Source: Corynebacterium oculi
GTDB lineage: Bacteria > Actinomycetota > Actinomycetes > Mycobacteriales > Mycobacteriaceae
Assembly: GCF_001412105.1 (NCBI RefSeq)
Contig: NZ_LKST01000001.1
Span: 310,001-374,000, forward strand
Length of the DNA: 64,000 nt
Reading direction: 5' to 3'
Position 1 is the first letter of the stretch. Each line of letters starts with the position of its first letter. The position numbers were made by a program, and so were the translations under genes. The notes below the pieces were generated by a model, which searched no databases, was not told the origin of the DNA, and saw nothing but the letters and a program-made list of their open reading frames with translations. Positions 17,603-26,931 of this stretch are shown piece after piece.

Positions 17603-18877
17603 GTGTTCAACCCACGTCGCGCTGCGAGTTACACCCAGCGCTTGCTCATTGGTACTGGCACGGTCCTCGCCCTCACCGTGGGGGGTGCGTCGGTAGTGCA
17701 CGCCGATGAGACCGATGACCTTATCGCCTCGATGGAACAGCTTTCCCGTGATGCTGCCGCCAAGAATGAGGAGGTGAAGCAGCACGAGGAGGAACTTGAT
17801 AAGGAGACCGAGGAGGTCGATAAGCTCCAGGAGGCTGCGGAGAAGGCTCAGGAATTAGCGGACGAGGCCAAGGAGAAGTGGGAGAAGGCGAAGGAGGACT
17901 TTGATAAGTTAGCCGGTTCCCGTTATCGCCTCTCCAACCTCAACCGCGAGGTGAGCACCCTGGGTGCGGACGATCCCCAGCACGCCATTGACCGCGCCTC
18001 CTACCTGGGCACGCTTTCCCGCAAGGCGGACGCGGTGATGAAGAACCTCCGCGATGCCTCTCAGGAGGCGCTCAATGCGCAGGAGGACGCCGAGGAGGAG
18101 GCGGCCACGGCCAAGTACGAGCAGGCGAAGCTCCAGGACGCTCTCGACGGCCTGCGCGCGGAGAAGGAAGAACTTGAGGCCAAGGTGGCCGAGGTGAAGG
18201 AGCGCATTGACGCCCTCACGGAGGAAGAGCGCGAGCGCTGGGAGGGGAAGAACAACCCCCAGGTGGTCAACCTCGATGAGTTCACCGCGCGGTTGCGTGA
18301 GACGATCATCGAGACCGTGGAGGAGGCGGCCCCGGAGGAGATCGAGGAGACCACGGAGCTTTCTACCAGCACCATCACGGAGATCACCGAGATCACAGAG
18401 GAGCTGAGCACTCCGGCCGCCCCAGAGGAGGGTTCCTCGCCTGTCCAGGGGCCCTCCGTCCCGGAATCTACCCCGAGCAGCGCAGGAAGCAGTGGCGGAA
18501 CTTCGGAGTCGTCGAGCATTCCGGCGGGTTCCGGCAGGGCCGCCGGTGCCGTGCAGGCGGCCCTCTCTAAGCTGGGAGCGCCCTATAGCTGGGGGGCCAC
18601 GGGGCCGGATGCCTTTGACTGCTCGGGCTTGATCTACTGGGCGTATCAGCAGCAGGGCATGACGGTGCCGCGTACCTCGCAGTCTCAGTTGGCCGGTGGC
18701 ACCCCGGTGAGCCGCGATCAGCTCCAGCCCGGTGACGTGGTGGGCTATTACCCCGGCGTGACCCACGTGGGCATGTACATCGGTAACGGCAAGCTGGTGC
18801 ACGCCTCGGATTATGGTATCCCGGTGCAGATCGTGGACGTGGATTCTATGCCGTGGGCGGGGGCGGTGCGCTTCTAG
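17603..18877 (+). CDS. Secreted NlpC/P60 hydrolase with coiled-coil, RipA/DIP1281-like
   Basis: 424 residues: Sec signal peptide to about residue 34 (SVVHA), a long Glu/Lys/Ala coiled coil (about 35-235), a Ser/Thr/Pro linker (about 260-315) and a C-terminal NlpC/P60 domain with Cys340 (DCSGLIYWAY), His388 (THVGMYIG) and the usual third His in GKLVHAS. This layout matches septal hydrolases whose coiled coil inhibits or recruits the catalytic domain until activated, for example by FtsEX (family knowledge). The GTG start follows GGAG by 8 nt; TATAGT at 17551-17556 is a likely -10. No riboswitch precedes it, unlike its neighbour. Confidence 0.92.
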   Translation: MFNPRRAASYTQRLLIGTGTVLALTVGGASVVHADETDDLIASMEQLSRDAAAKNEEVKQHEEELDKETEEVDKLQEAAEKAQELADEAKEKWEKAKEDFDKLAGSRYRLSNLNREVSTLGADDPQHAIDRASYLGTLSRKADAVMKNLRDASQEALNAQEDAEEEAATAKYEQAKLQDALDGLRAEKEELEAKVAEVKERIDALTEEERERWEGKNNPQVVNLDEFTARLRETIIETVEEAAPEEIEETTELSTSTITEITEITEELSTPAAPEEGSSPVQGPSVPESTPSSAGSSGGTSESSSIPAGSGRAAGAVQAALSKLGAPYSWGATGPDAFDCSGLIYWAYQQQGMTVPRTSQSQLAGGTPVSRDQLQPGDVVGYYPGVTHVGMYIGNGKLVHASDYGIPVQIVDVDSMPWAGAVRF

Positions 18878-18898
18878 CGCTCGGGTTAGAGTGGGTCT

Positions 18899-20044
18899 AT
18901 GCCCACCATGCTCCTGGTTACCAATGACTTCCCGCCCCGAGTGGGCGGGATTCAGTCATATCTGAGGGATTTTGTTTCCCGCCTTGACCCGCACGACATC
19001 GTGGTTTTTGCCTCCACCCAGGACGCGGAGGCTGCTCGGGAACATGACGCGCAGGTGCCTTATACGGTGGTCCGGTGGCCACACTCCGTGATGTTGCCCA
19101 CGCCGGCGACCGTGCGGCGCATGCGCGAGTTGATACGAGAGCACCGGATCACCACGGTGTGGTTTGGCGCGGCGGCGCCCCTGGCGGTGATGGGAGGCGC
19201 GGCTAAACGGGCCGGAGCCCGGCGGGTGATCGCCACCACGCACGGGCACGAGGTGGGGTGGTCGATGCTTCCCGGTGCGCGGCAGGTACTGCGCGCGATC
19301 GGCAGGAAGGCGGACGTGGTGACCTACATATCCGAGTACACCCTGCGGAGGTTTCGCCGGGCCTTTGGGCCGGGGCCGCGCTTCGAGCACCTGCCCTCGG
19401 GAGTGGACGTGGAGGTGTTTGCGCCCCTCGGCGCGCACGCGAAGGCCAGCGTGCGTGCGCGGTGGGGGATAGCGGAAGGAACCCCGCTGGTGGTGTGCGT
19501 TTCTCGGCTGGTTCCGCGCAAGGGGCAGGATCAACTGCTGCGCGCGATGCCGCGGGTACGCGAGGCGGTGGGGGAGGTGCAACTGGTGATCGTGGGGCAG
19601 GGGAGATATGAAGGCGTGCTGCGCGCGCTTGCTCGGCGCTACGATCCCACCGCGATACTGGCGGGCAGCCTGCCTTTTGCGCAGATGGTGGAGTTGCTGG
19701 GCTCGGCCGATGTGGCGGCGGTACCCGCTCGCACCAGGGGGAAGGGCCTGGACGTCGAGGGGCTGGGGATTGTGTATCTGGAGGCCCAGGCATGTGGGGT
19801 TCCGGTCATCACCGGGGATTCCGGTGGCGCCCCGGAGACGGTGCGGCCCGATACCGGCTACGTGGTGCGGGGCAACGACGTCGATGAGCTGGCCGAGGCG
19901 CTGATCGATGCGCTTGGCTCCCCGCAGCGTCGCGCGGCGATGGGGGCGGCGGGGCGTCGATACGTGGAACAGAACTGGACGTGGGAGATCATGTCCGCTC
20001 GCCTGCGGCGGCTTCTGAATGTGTCCGAACCTCGCCTATACTGA
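18899..20044 (+). CDS. pimB: GDP-mannose-dependent mannosyltransferase PimB'
   Basis: GT4 family GT-B enzyme adding the second mannose to phosphatidylinositol monomannoside, giving Ac1PIM2, at the inner face of the membrane. 381 residues; the N-terminal acceptor domain begins LLVTNDFPPRVGGIQSY and the C-terminal donor domain has SRLVPRKGQD and the EX7E motif in VEGLGIVYLEAQACG. Orthologous to C. glutamicum Cg2400 by sequence and position (recalled). A -10-like TAGAGT (18887-18892) lies 6 nt before the ATG with no Shine-Dalgarno, suggesting a leaderless mRNA of its own although it follows the hydrolase gene by only 21 bp. Confidence 0.92.
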   Translation: MPTMLLVTNDFPPRVGGIQSYLRDFVSRLDPHDIVVFASTQDAEAAREHDAQVPYTVVRWPHSVMLPTPATVRRMRELIREHRITTVWFGAAAPLAVMGGAAKRAGARRVIATTHGHEVGWSMLPGARQVLRAIGRKADVVTYISEYTLRRFRRAFGPGPRFEHLPSGVDVEVFAPLGAHAKASVRARWGIAEGTPLVVCVSRLVPRKGQDQLLRAMPRVREAVGEVQLVIVGQGRYEGVLRALARRYDPTAILAGSLPFAQMVELLGSADVAAVPARTRGKGLDVEGLGIVYLEAQACGVPVITGDSGGAPETVRPDTGYVVRGNDVDELAEALIDALGSPQRRAAMGAAGRRYVEQNWTWEIMSARLRRLLNVSEPRLY

Positions 20045-20085
20045 GACGGTTATCTATCACCAGGTCTGACGGAGGCGAGAAAGCG

Positions 20086-21036
20086 ATGACCCTCACCGTG
20101 GGCTTCGACATCGGCGGTACCAACATGCGCGCCGGCGTGGTGGACGCCGGGGGGTGCATTATCGACGCCCGCTCGCTCCCCTCGCCGCGCGACGCGGAGG
20201 GCATGAGCGGGGGCATCGCGCACCTGGTGGATCTGCTGCGCCGGGATCACGAGATCGCCGCCGTGGGCGTGGCCGTGGCGGGCTTCCTTGACCCCAGCTG
20301 CGAGGTGGTGCGCTTTGCGCCGCACCTGCCGTGGCGCGACGCCCCGGTGCGTTCCATCCTGGAAGAGCGTCTAGACCTGCCGGTGCGGTTGGAACACGAT
20401 GCGAACTCGGCAGCCTGGGGAGAGTACCGTTTTGGCGCCGCCCGGGGGGTGGATACCTGGGTGCTCTTTGCGGTGGGAACGGGCATCGGGGCGACGCTGA
20501 TGAACCACGGAGAGATTTTCCGCGGGGCCTACGGCACGGCCCCGGAGTTTGGCCACCTCACGGTGGTGCCGGGGGGACGGCCCTGCCCCTGCGGCAAGCT
20601 CGGCTGCCTGGAGCGCTATTGCTCGGGCACGGCGCTGATGGATTCCGCCATCGAGCTGGTGCACCGCCGGCGGTTCTCCGGCTCGGCCCTGGCCGCGCGG
20701 GTACGCCGCGATCCCAGTTCCGTGGACGGGTTGCGCATCATGCAGGCCGCCCGCCAGGGGGACGCCGCGGGCCTGGCGGTAGTGGAGGAATTCGCCTCCT
20801 GGCTGGGCACGGGGCTTTCCATCGTGGCGGATATTTTAGACCCGGAACTGATCTTGCTGGGGGGCGGGGTGTCCCGCGACGCGGATCTGTATCTGGAGCA
20901 GGCCACGGAACAGTTCTCCTCGCAGATCGTGGGAACCGGGTATCGACCGCTGGCGCGCGTAGCCACGGCGGAGTTGGTGGCGGATGCGGGTATGATTGGC
21001 GTAGCCGATCTGGCTCGGGGGCTTGTGGCCGGATAA
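20086..21036 (+). CDS. glk: ROK-family glucokinase
   Basis: ATP-dependent phosphorylation of glucose. 316 residues with the phosphate-binding loop FDIGGTNMRAG, catalytic Asp in EHDANSAAWGE, VGTGIGATLMNHGEIFRGAYG, and the ROK zinc motif PCPCGKLGCLERYCSG. The usual GEIGH is EFGH here, a mild variation that keeps the His. The start at 20086 is set by GGAGGCGAG upstream and the family N-terminus. It follows pimB' by 41 bp and may share its transcript with plsC. Confidence 0.92.
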   Translation: MTLTVGFDIGGTNMRAGVVDAGGCIIDARSLPSPRDAEGMSGGIAHLVDLLRRDHEIAAVGVAVAGFLDPSCEVVRFAPHLPWRDAPVRSILEERLDLPVRLEHDANSAAWGEYRFGAARGVDTWVLFAVGTGIGATLMNHGEIFRGAYGTAPEFGHLTVVPGGRPCPCGKLGCLERYCSGTALMDSAIELVHRRRFSGSALAARVRRDPSSVDGLRIMQAARQGDAAGLAVVEEFASWLGTGLSIVADILDPELILLGGGVSRDADLYLEQATEQFSSQIVGTGYRPLARVATAELVADAGMIGVADLARGLVAG

Positions 21037-21087
21037 CGGGCCGGATAGCCCGCCGAAAGAGACTCAACCCGTCACGGAGGACGAGCA

Positions 21088-21828
21088 ATGCACAACAAAT
21101 GGTACTGGACTTTCAAATACATCCTGATGGGGCCGTTTTTGCGCGTGTGGAATCGCCCCGAGATCGAGGGCGTGGAGAATATTCCGGCCAAGGGGTCCGC
21201 CCTGCTGGCCTCCTCCCACCAATCCGTGATGGATTCCTTCTTCTTCCCCCTGATGTGCCCGCGCCAGATCACCTTCCCGGCCAAGTCCGAGTACTTCACC
21301 ACCCCCGGCGTGGTGGGCCGGGCGCAGAGCTGGTTTTTTAGCACCGTGGGCCAGGTTCCCGTGAACCGCAACGAGGCCGGGGCGGCGGAGGCCGTGCAGA
21401 AGGCCGCACAGGAGGTCTTTGACCGAGGCGATCTCTTTGGCATCTACCCGGAGGGCACCCGCTCTCCCGACGGCCGCATCTACCGCGGCCGCACCGGGGT
21501 GGCGCGCATCGCCCTGGCCACCGGGGAGAAGATCATTCCGGTGGGCATGATCGGCTCGCGGGAGGCCAACCCCATCGGCTCCTGGCTGCTGCGCCCGCGC
21601 AAGGTGCGCATGAAGGTGGGTGAGCCGATTGATCCCATCGCCTACGTCAAGGAACAAGGCCTTGACCCGGATTCCCAGCAGGCCGTGCGCGCTCTGACCG
21701 ATCACGTGATGAGTAGGCTGGTGGAACTCACCGGCTATGACTATGTGGACATGTACGCCTCCGAGGTGAAGAAGTCCCTGGAGGCGGGGAACGGCTACCC
21801 GCGCGGGGCGGAGCCGAGCTTTTCCTGA
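21088..21828 (+). CDS. plsC: 1-acylglycerol-3-phosphate acyltransferase family protein
   Basis: Membrane-associated acyltransferase of phospholipid synthesis, 246 residues. It has the HX4D catalytic motif (HQSVMD), the acceptor-binding YPEGTRS and the VPVNRNE block. Actinobacterial relatives are AGP acyltransferases acting on phosphatidic acid precursors. GGAGGA lies before the ATG. It is third in a pimB'-glk-plsC run, consistent with glycolipid and phospholipid supply. A small hairpin (21827-21850) follows the gene. Confidence 0.9.
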   Translation: MHNKWYWTFKYILMGPFLRVWNRPEIEGVENIPAKGSALLASSHQSVMDSFFFPLMCPRQITFPAKSEYFTTPGVVGRAQSWFFSTVGQVPVNRNEAGAAEAVQKAAQEVFDRGDLFGIYPEGTRSPDGRIYRGRTGVARIALATGEKIIPVGMIGSREANPIGSWLLRPRKVRMKVGEPIDPIAYVKEQGLDPDSQQAVRALTDHVMSRLVELTGYDYVDMYASEVKKSLEAGNGYPRGAEPSFS

Positions 21829-21975
21829 GTCTCCTCCGAAGGAGGGACTCGGGCGGGGTGCGCGGGGCCACGGGTAAGACCTCTGACTTCATTCCCAGGC
21901 GGTGCTCACTGTAGGGTAAAACGCATAAGTTTTCTTTCAGATTCCCGCATACGATAGGACCCCGCTCTTTTTCTC

Positions 21976-23211
21976 ATGCTTATGGCCCCGCACCTTGCCG
22001 CCTCCGCTCCGGGAAAAGCCAGCGTTCCGGGGCGAGTGGCGTGGCCGGACGTGGCCAAGGGGGTCTCCATCCTGGGCGTCGTGGTTCTCCACGTGTGCCT
22101 GGCGGTGCCCTTTGGCATGGATACCTTTGCCGCGCAGGTTAATCACCTCCTTGATCCGCTGCGGATGCCGCTTTTTTTCCTGGTGAGCGGGGTCTTTTCC
22201 ACCAAGGTGCTGCGCATGAGCCTGTGGGAACTGTTCAGCAGGCGGCTGTGGTTCTTCCTCGTGCCCTATATTTTGTGGACGCCCATCGAGGTGGGCCTGA
22301 TGGATTGGCACAGGGCCTCCTATTATGGTTCCGACCTGGCGGATTTCTCCTTTTATGCGGAGACCCTGCTCACGGCCCAGAACATGTATTGGTTCCTGTA
22401 TGTTCTCACGGCCTTTAATCTGGTGCTCTGGGCCACCCGGAAACTACGTCCGTGGGTGGCGGTGGTGATCTCCTTTAGCACCGTGCTGGCCCTTCCGCTC
22501 AACTCTTCCTGCGATACGGTGGGCAAGTTCATCATGTACCTGCCGATCTTTATGGTGGGGGCGCATCTTTCCCGCACGGTGCGCGGCTTTGCCGGCGGCG
22601 CGATGACCCCGCCGAAGATCGTGGGCGCGGCCACGGCCTACGTGATTGGTTTTGCCGTCTATGCCATGTGGTACCTCGTCTCCACCGACGGCCCGGCGAT
22701 CATGGACTGGCCGCTGTGGCCGGGAGCCGTGGTGGAGGCGAATGACGTGTGGACTCTGGTGCGCACGGTGGGGCAGTTCCTCATGTTGCCCATCGCGGTG
22801 CTCGCCGCAGTGGGGCTTTCCAAGGTGCCCTACCTTTCCCCGGCGCTGCAATTTTTGGGTCGCCATACGTTGCCCATCTACTTGGGGCATCCCATCGCGC
22901 TGACGATTTTCTTTCATGTCCCCCTGGCGCGCCTGGGCGGGGTGGAGATTTCCTTGGACGCTACCCAGTGGGAACACAGCACTCAGTTCTGGGTAATTGC
23001 CTGCATTATTCTGAGCTTCGCCGGGGGCGCGGCGATGTGGGCGCTGCAACGTACTCCGGTAGTCGGGTGGACGCTGAAGCCGCCCGCCATCGCGCCGCTA
23101 CCGGGCATGGTATGCGCGCACCTCGGGCGAAGGAGAGGCGCGGAGCCTGCGCATCGTGAGTGGGGTGGGCAGAACCCGAGCGGTGCGGGAGCGAGTAAAC
23201 TGCGGCGATAA
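21976..23211 (+). CDS. Acyltransferase-3 family membrane protein
   Basis: About 411 residues with roughly ten hydrophobic helices. The N-terminal block WPDVAKGVSILGVVVLHV and the LRMPLFFLVSGVF helix are hallmarks of the acyltransferase-3 (OafA/YrhL-like) family, which O-acylates cell-surface glycans or lipids. The substrate here is unknown; the nearby PIM/lipomannan genes make a lipoglycan or mycolate-related acceptor plausible (inference). The C-terminal 40 residues are Arg/Gly-rich and soluble. The start is uncertain: ATG 21976 or 21982, neither with a good ribosome binding site; TACGAT upstream may be a -10. Confidence 0.8.
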   Translation: MLMAPHLAASAPGKASVPGRVAWPDVAKGVSILGVVVLHVCLAVPFGMDTFAAQVNHLLDPLRMPLFFLVSGVFSTKVLRMSLWELFSRRLWFFLVPYILWTPIEVGLMDWHRASYYGSDLADFSFYAETLLTAQNMYWFLYVLTAFNLVLWATRKLRPWVAVVISFSTVLALPLNSSCDTVGKFIMYLPIFMVGAHLSRTVRGFAGGAMTPPKIVGAATAYVIGFAVYAMWYLVSTDGPAIMDWPLWPGAVVEANDVWTLVRTVGQFLMLPIAVLAAVGLSKVPYLSPALQFLGRHTLPIYLGHPIALTIFFHVPLARLGGVEISLDATQWEHSTQFWVIACIILSFAGGAAMWALQRTPVVGWTLKPPAIAPLPGMVCAHLGRRRGAEPAHREWGGQNPSGAGASKLRR

Positions 23212-23274
23212 TCCGGCAGTGGTAGTCCGGTAGCAGCAGTCCGGCGCGGAAAACATAAGGATGGGGAACCTGAG

Positions 23275-23490
23275 ATGAAGAAGATTCTGGTGGGCCGCAT
23301 GGTGGTGGCCGTGGCGCTCATCGTGGCCTACCTGGTGCTGGCGGTGCTGGAGTTTCACCACCTGGAGGCCGGGCCGGTGTTTTTTGTGCTCATCGGGTTG
23401 GTGATGTTTGTGCCGCTGCCCGGAGCCAAGAACCCGACGCCCGCGGAGGCTTCCCAAGCAGGGGAAACGGGGGCGACGCCGCGCTATTAG
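23275..23490 (+). CDS. Small two-helix membrane protein
   Basis: 71 residues, with helix 1 at about 7-26 (VGRMVVAVALIVAYLVLAVL) and helix 2 at about 33-50 (VFFVLIGLVMFVPL), then a polar Ala/Thr-rich tail. No family recognised. AAGGATGGGG stands before the ATG. It follows the acyltransferase gene by 63 bp and ends before a convergent hairpin, so it may be co-transcribed with the acyltransferase. Confidence 0.6.
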   Translation: MKKILVGRMVVAVALIVAYLVLAVLEFHHLEAGPVFFVLIGLVMFVPLPGAKNPTPAEASQAGETGATPRY

Positions 23491-23515
23491 CCGACCGGCG
23501 GCTGCCCGGTGGGGC

Positions 23516-23535
23516 GGCCGCGCGGACACGCGGCC
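23516..23535. terminator. Hairpin between convergent genes
   Basis: GGCCGCG (23516-23522) pairs with CGCGGCC (23529-23535). It sits between the small membrane gene and the GT87 gene. No T-run on the plus strand. Confidence 0.5.
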
Positions 23536-23537
23536 TA

Positions 23538-23565
23538 TTATGCTTCAGCGTTTTATGCTTCAGCG
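23538..23565. repeat. 13-bp direct repeat at the GT87 3' end
   Basis: TTATGCTTCAGCG occurs at 23538-23550 and 23553-23565, a 15-bp period. The second copy includes the stop codon region of the minus-strand gene. Probably a small slippage duplication. Confidence 0.8.
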
Positions 23566-24819
23566 CTGCTGAATCGGGGCCTGCGCGGGGGCGAAGTGCC
23601 GGGGGAAGATCGCCGCGTAGCCGAGGAGAAGAAGCGCGAGCACCAGGTAGGCGTTTCCCAGGGGGAGCGCCCATAGCGGCCAGTCGAGCTCGCGGCCGTC
23701 GTTCGTGGGCAACAACCAGTGCGGGGCGGCGAGGATAGCGGCAGCGATGGCGACGGCGAGCGCTCCCAGGGCACGGTGGGTGCGGGCGGCGGCCCCGGTG
23801 ACGATGAGCGCGGGAATCAGCCACACCCAGTGGTGCGTCCAGGAGATCGGGGAGCAGATCAGCGCGATGAGGGAGTTCACCACGAGCGCCGCCGGTACCG
23901 CGCCGACATGAAGCAGCCGGTGCATCGCCCATGTCACGAGTGCGACGCAGAGAATGCTGCCGACAACCCACACGACGGAAAGAACCTCGGGTGGCACCTC
24001 CATGCGGTACAAGAAACCCTGGAGCGACTGATTGGAGGCGTAAAAGGGAGAGCCGATGCGCCCGGTATTGGAGAGCGTGTCGAGCCAATACACGCGGGAA
24101 TTATGCGGGCTGATGAGCGCGGCGAGGGCGGTAAAGCCAAGGCCGGAACCCACGGCCCACCCCGCCGCCCGCCAATCCCGCTTGACCAGGAAATACAGGC
24201 CGAATACCGCCGGGGTGAGTTTGATCGCGGCGGCTAGTCCCACCAGGACGCCCCGGGGGAGGGGCAGGCGCCTGCCCAAAATATCCGTGCACACGATGGC
24301 CATGAGGATCACGTTGATCTGGCCAAAAAGGAGGGTTTCGCGCACCGGCTCGGAAAGGAGCACGAGGGGAAGAACACAGGCGGCCCAGGCCGGGGCGGAA
24401 AGCCGTGGCGCGCACCAGCGCAGGGTGAGCACCATAACCCACCAGATGCAGGCGGCATTGATGATAAAGAGAAGCACCGCCCCGAGTGCCGAGGGCAGCC
24501 AGGCCAGCGGCGCGAACAGCAGGGCAGCAAAGGGGGGATAGGTAAACGGCAGGGTGACAATGCCCATGTCATAGTCCCGCTCATAGATGGATTCCCCGTG
24601 GAGGAATGCCTGCGTGCCGGCGCGGTACACCTCGAAGTCGAGGAAGTACCGCAGGTGAAATGCGCCTTGGAAAAGGGTCAAGGCGGTGACCAGGAGGAGC
24701 AGGGCCGCCCCGGTGTACTGAGCCCACCTCGGAGGTGCAATCAACCTGGGCGCTGCCTGTGTTTTATCATCGAGCACCTGCGTATTATAGGCACAGCGAG
24801 TAGCGGGAAGGGCCGCCAT
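23560..24819 (-). CDS. GT87 family membrane mannosyltransferase (MptC-like)
   Basis: A 419-residue polytopic protein of the polyprenyl-phosphomannose-dependent GT87 family. It has about ten helices, an early loop DFEVYRAGTQAFLHGESIYERDYD with acidic catalytic-type residues, the TYPPFAALLFAPLAW motif, GQINVILMAIV, and the late SPISWTHHWVWLIPA. In C. glutamicum a relative at this locus (MptC, recalled) adds alpha-1,2 mannose branches to lipomannan/LAM. The start at 24819 (MAALPATRC) lacks a strong ribosome binding site, and an open frame extends about 94 codons upstream, so the N-terminus is uncertain. Divergent from the exoribonuclease gene. Confidence 0.85.
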   Translation of the reverse strand: MAALPATRCAYNTQVLDDKTQAAPRLIAPPRWAQYTGAALLLLVTALTLFQGAFHLRYFLDFEVYRAGTQAFLHGESIYERDYDMGIVTLPFTYPPFAALLFAPLAWLPSALGAVLLFIINAACIWWVMVLTLRWCAPRLSAPAWAACVLPLVLLSEPVRETLLFGQINVILMAIVCTDILGRRLPLPRGVLVGLAAAIKLTPAVFGLYFLVKRDWRAAGWAVGSGLGFTALAALISPHNSRVYWLDTLSNTGRIGSPFYASNQSLQGFLYRMEVPPEVLSVVWVVGSILCVALVTWAMHRLLHVGAVPAALVVNSLIALICSPISWTHHWVWLIPALIVTGAAARTHRALGALAVAIAAAILAAPHWLLPTNDGRELDWPLWALPLGNAYLVLALLLLGYAAIFPRHFAPAQAPIQQR

Positions 24820-24924
24820 GATGAGGGCGAGGTTCTTTGGGCAAGGCGTGCGCGCTACCCTCGGGGAGAGAGGAAAATCCTTGCAGGACAATACACCTGG
24901 ACGGAAAGGGAATGAGGGCCGCCC

Positions 24925-25440
24925 GTGCGGTATTTCTATGACACCGAGTTTGTGGAGGATGGCCGCACGATAGAACTCGTGTCCATCGGCATCGTGTCCG
25001 AGGACGGGCGGGAGTATTATGCGGTGTCCACGGACTTTGACGAGCGGCGCGCAAACCCCTGGGTACGGGAGAACGTGCTCAGTAAACTTCCCAGCCCCCA
25101 TGCTCGGGAATGGAAGCCGCAGCAGGAGATCCGGCAGGAGGTATATGAGTTCCTCACCTCCGGGGCGGGGCGCCCGGAACTATGGGCGTGGGTGGGAGCC
25201 TATGACCACGTGGTACTGGCCCAACTCTGGGGGGACATGGCTGGGCTGCCCAGGGAGATTCCGCGCTATACCCGGGAGCTAAAGCAGCTGTGGGAGATGG
25301 CGGGCCGCCCGGAGTTGCCGGCACCCCCGACCAATGCTCACGACGCCTTGGCGGACGCCCGATATAACGTGGTGAAATTCCGGGTGTGCCAGGAGCGGCT
25401 TTTCCTGGGCGAGGATAATCGGGTGCGCGGCGTGAGCTGA
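24925..25440 (+). CDS. 3'-5' exoribonuclease AS (Rv2179c-like)
   Basis: A 171-residue DEDDh-type exonuclease. The motifs are present: first acidic pair in FYDTEF, the middle Asp in WVGAYDHVVL, and the final H-D pair in NAHDALADARYN. The M. tuberculosis relative degrades the 3' ends of RNA and is polyadenylate-preferring (family knowledge). The start is a GTG at 24925; GAGGG lies a little upstream. It is followed 81 bp later by the DAHP synthase gene, an arrangement conserved across Corynebacteriales. Confidence 0.9.
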   Translation: MRYFYDTEFVEDGRTIELVSIGIVSEDGREYYAVSTDFDERRANPWVRENVLSKLPSPHAREWKPQQEIRQEVYEFLTSGAGRPELWAWVGAYDHVVLAQLWGDMAGLPREIPRYTRELKQLWEMAGRPELPAPPTNAHDALADARYNVVKFRVCQERLFLGEDNRVRGVS

Positions 25441-25485
25441 GCCCGGCGGGCCGGAGGCCGTAGCGGGGGTGCGGTGAACAAATAG

Positions 25486-26910
<1,425 letters not shown>

Positions 26911-26931
26911 AGGCCAAGCGGGTGGTGGCCC

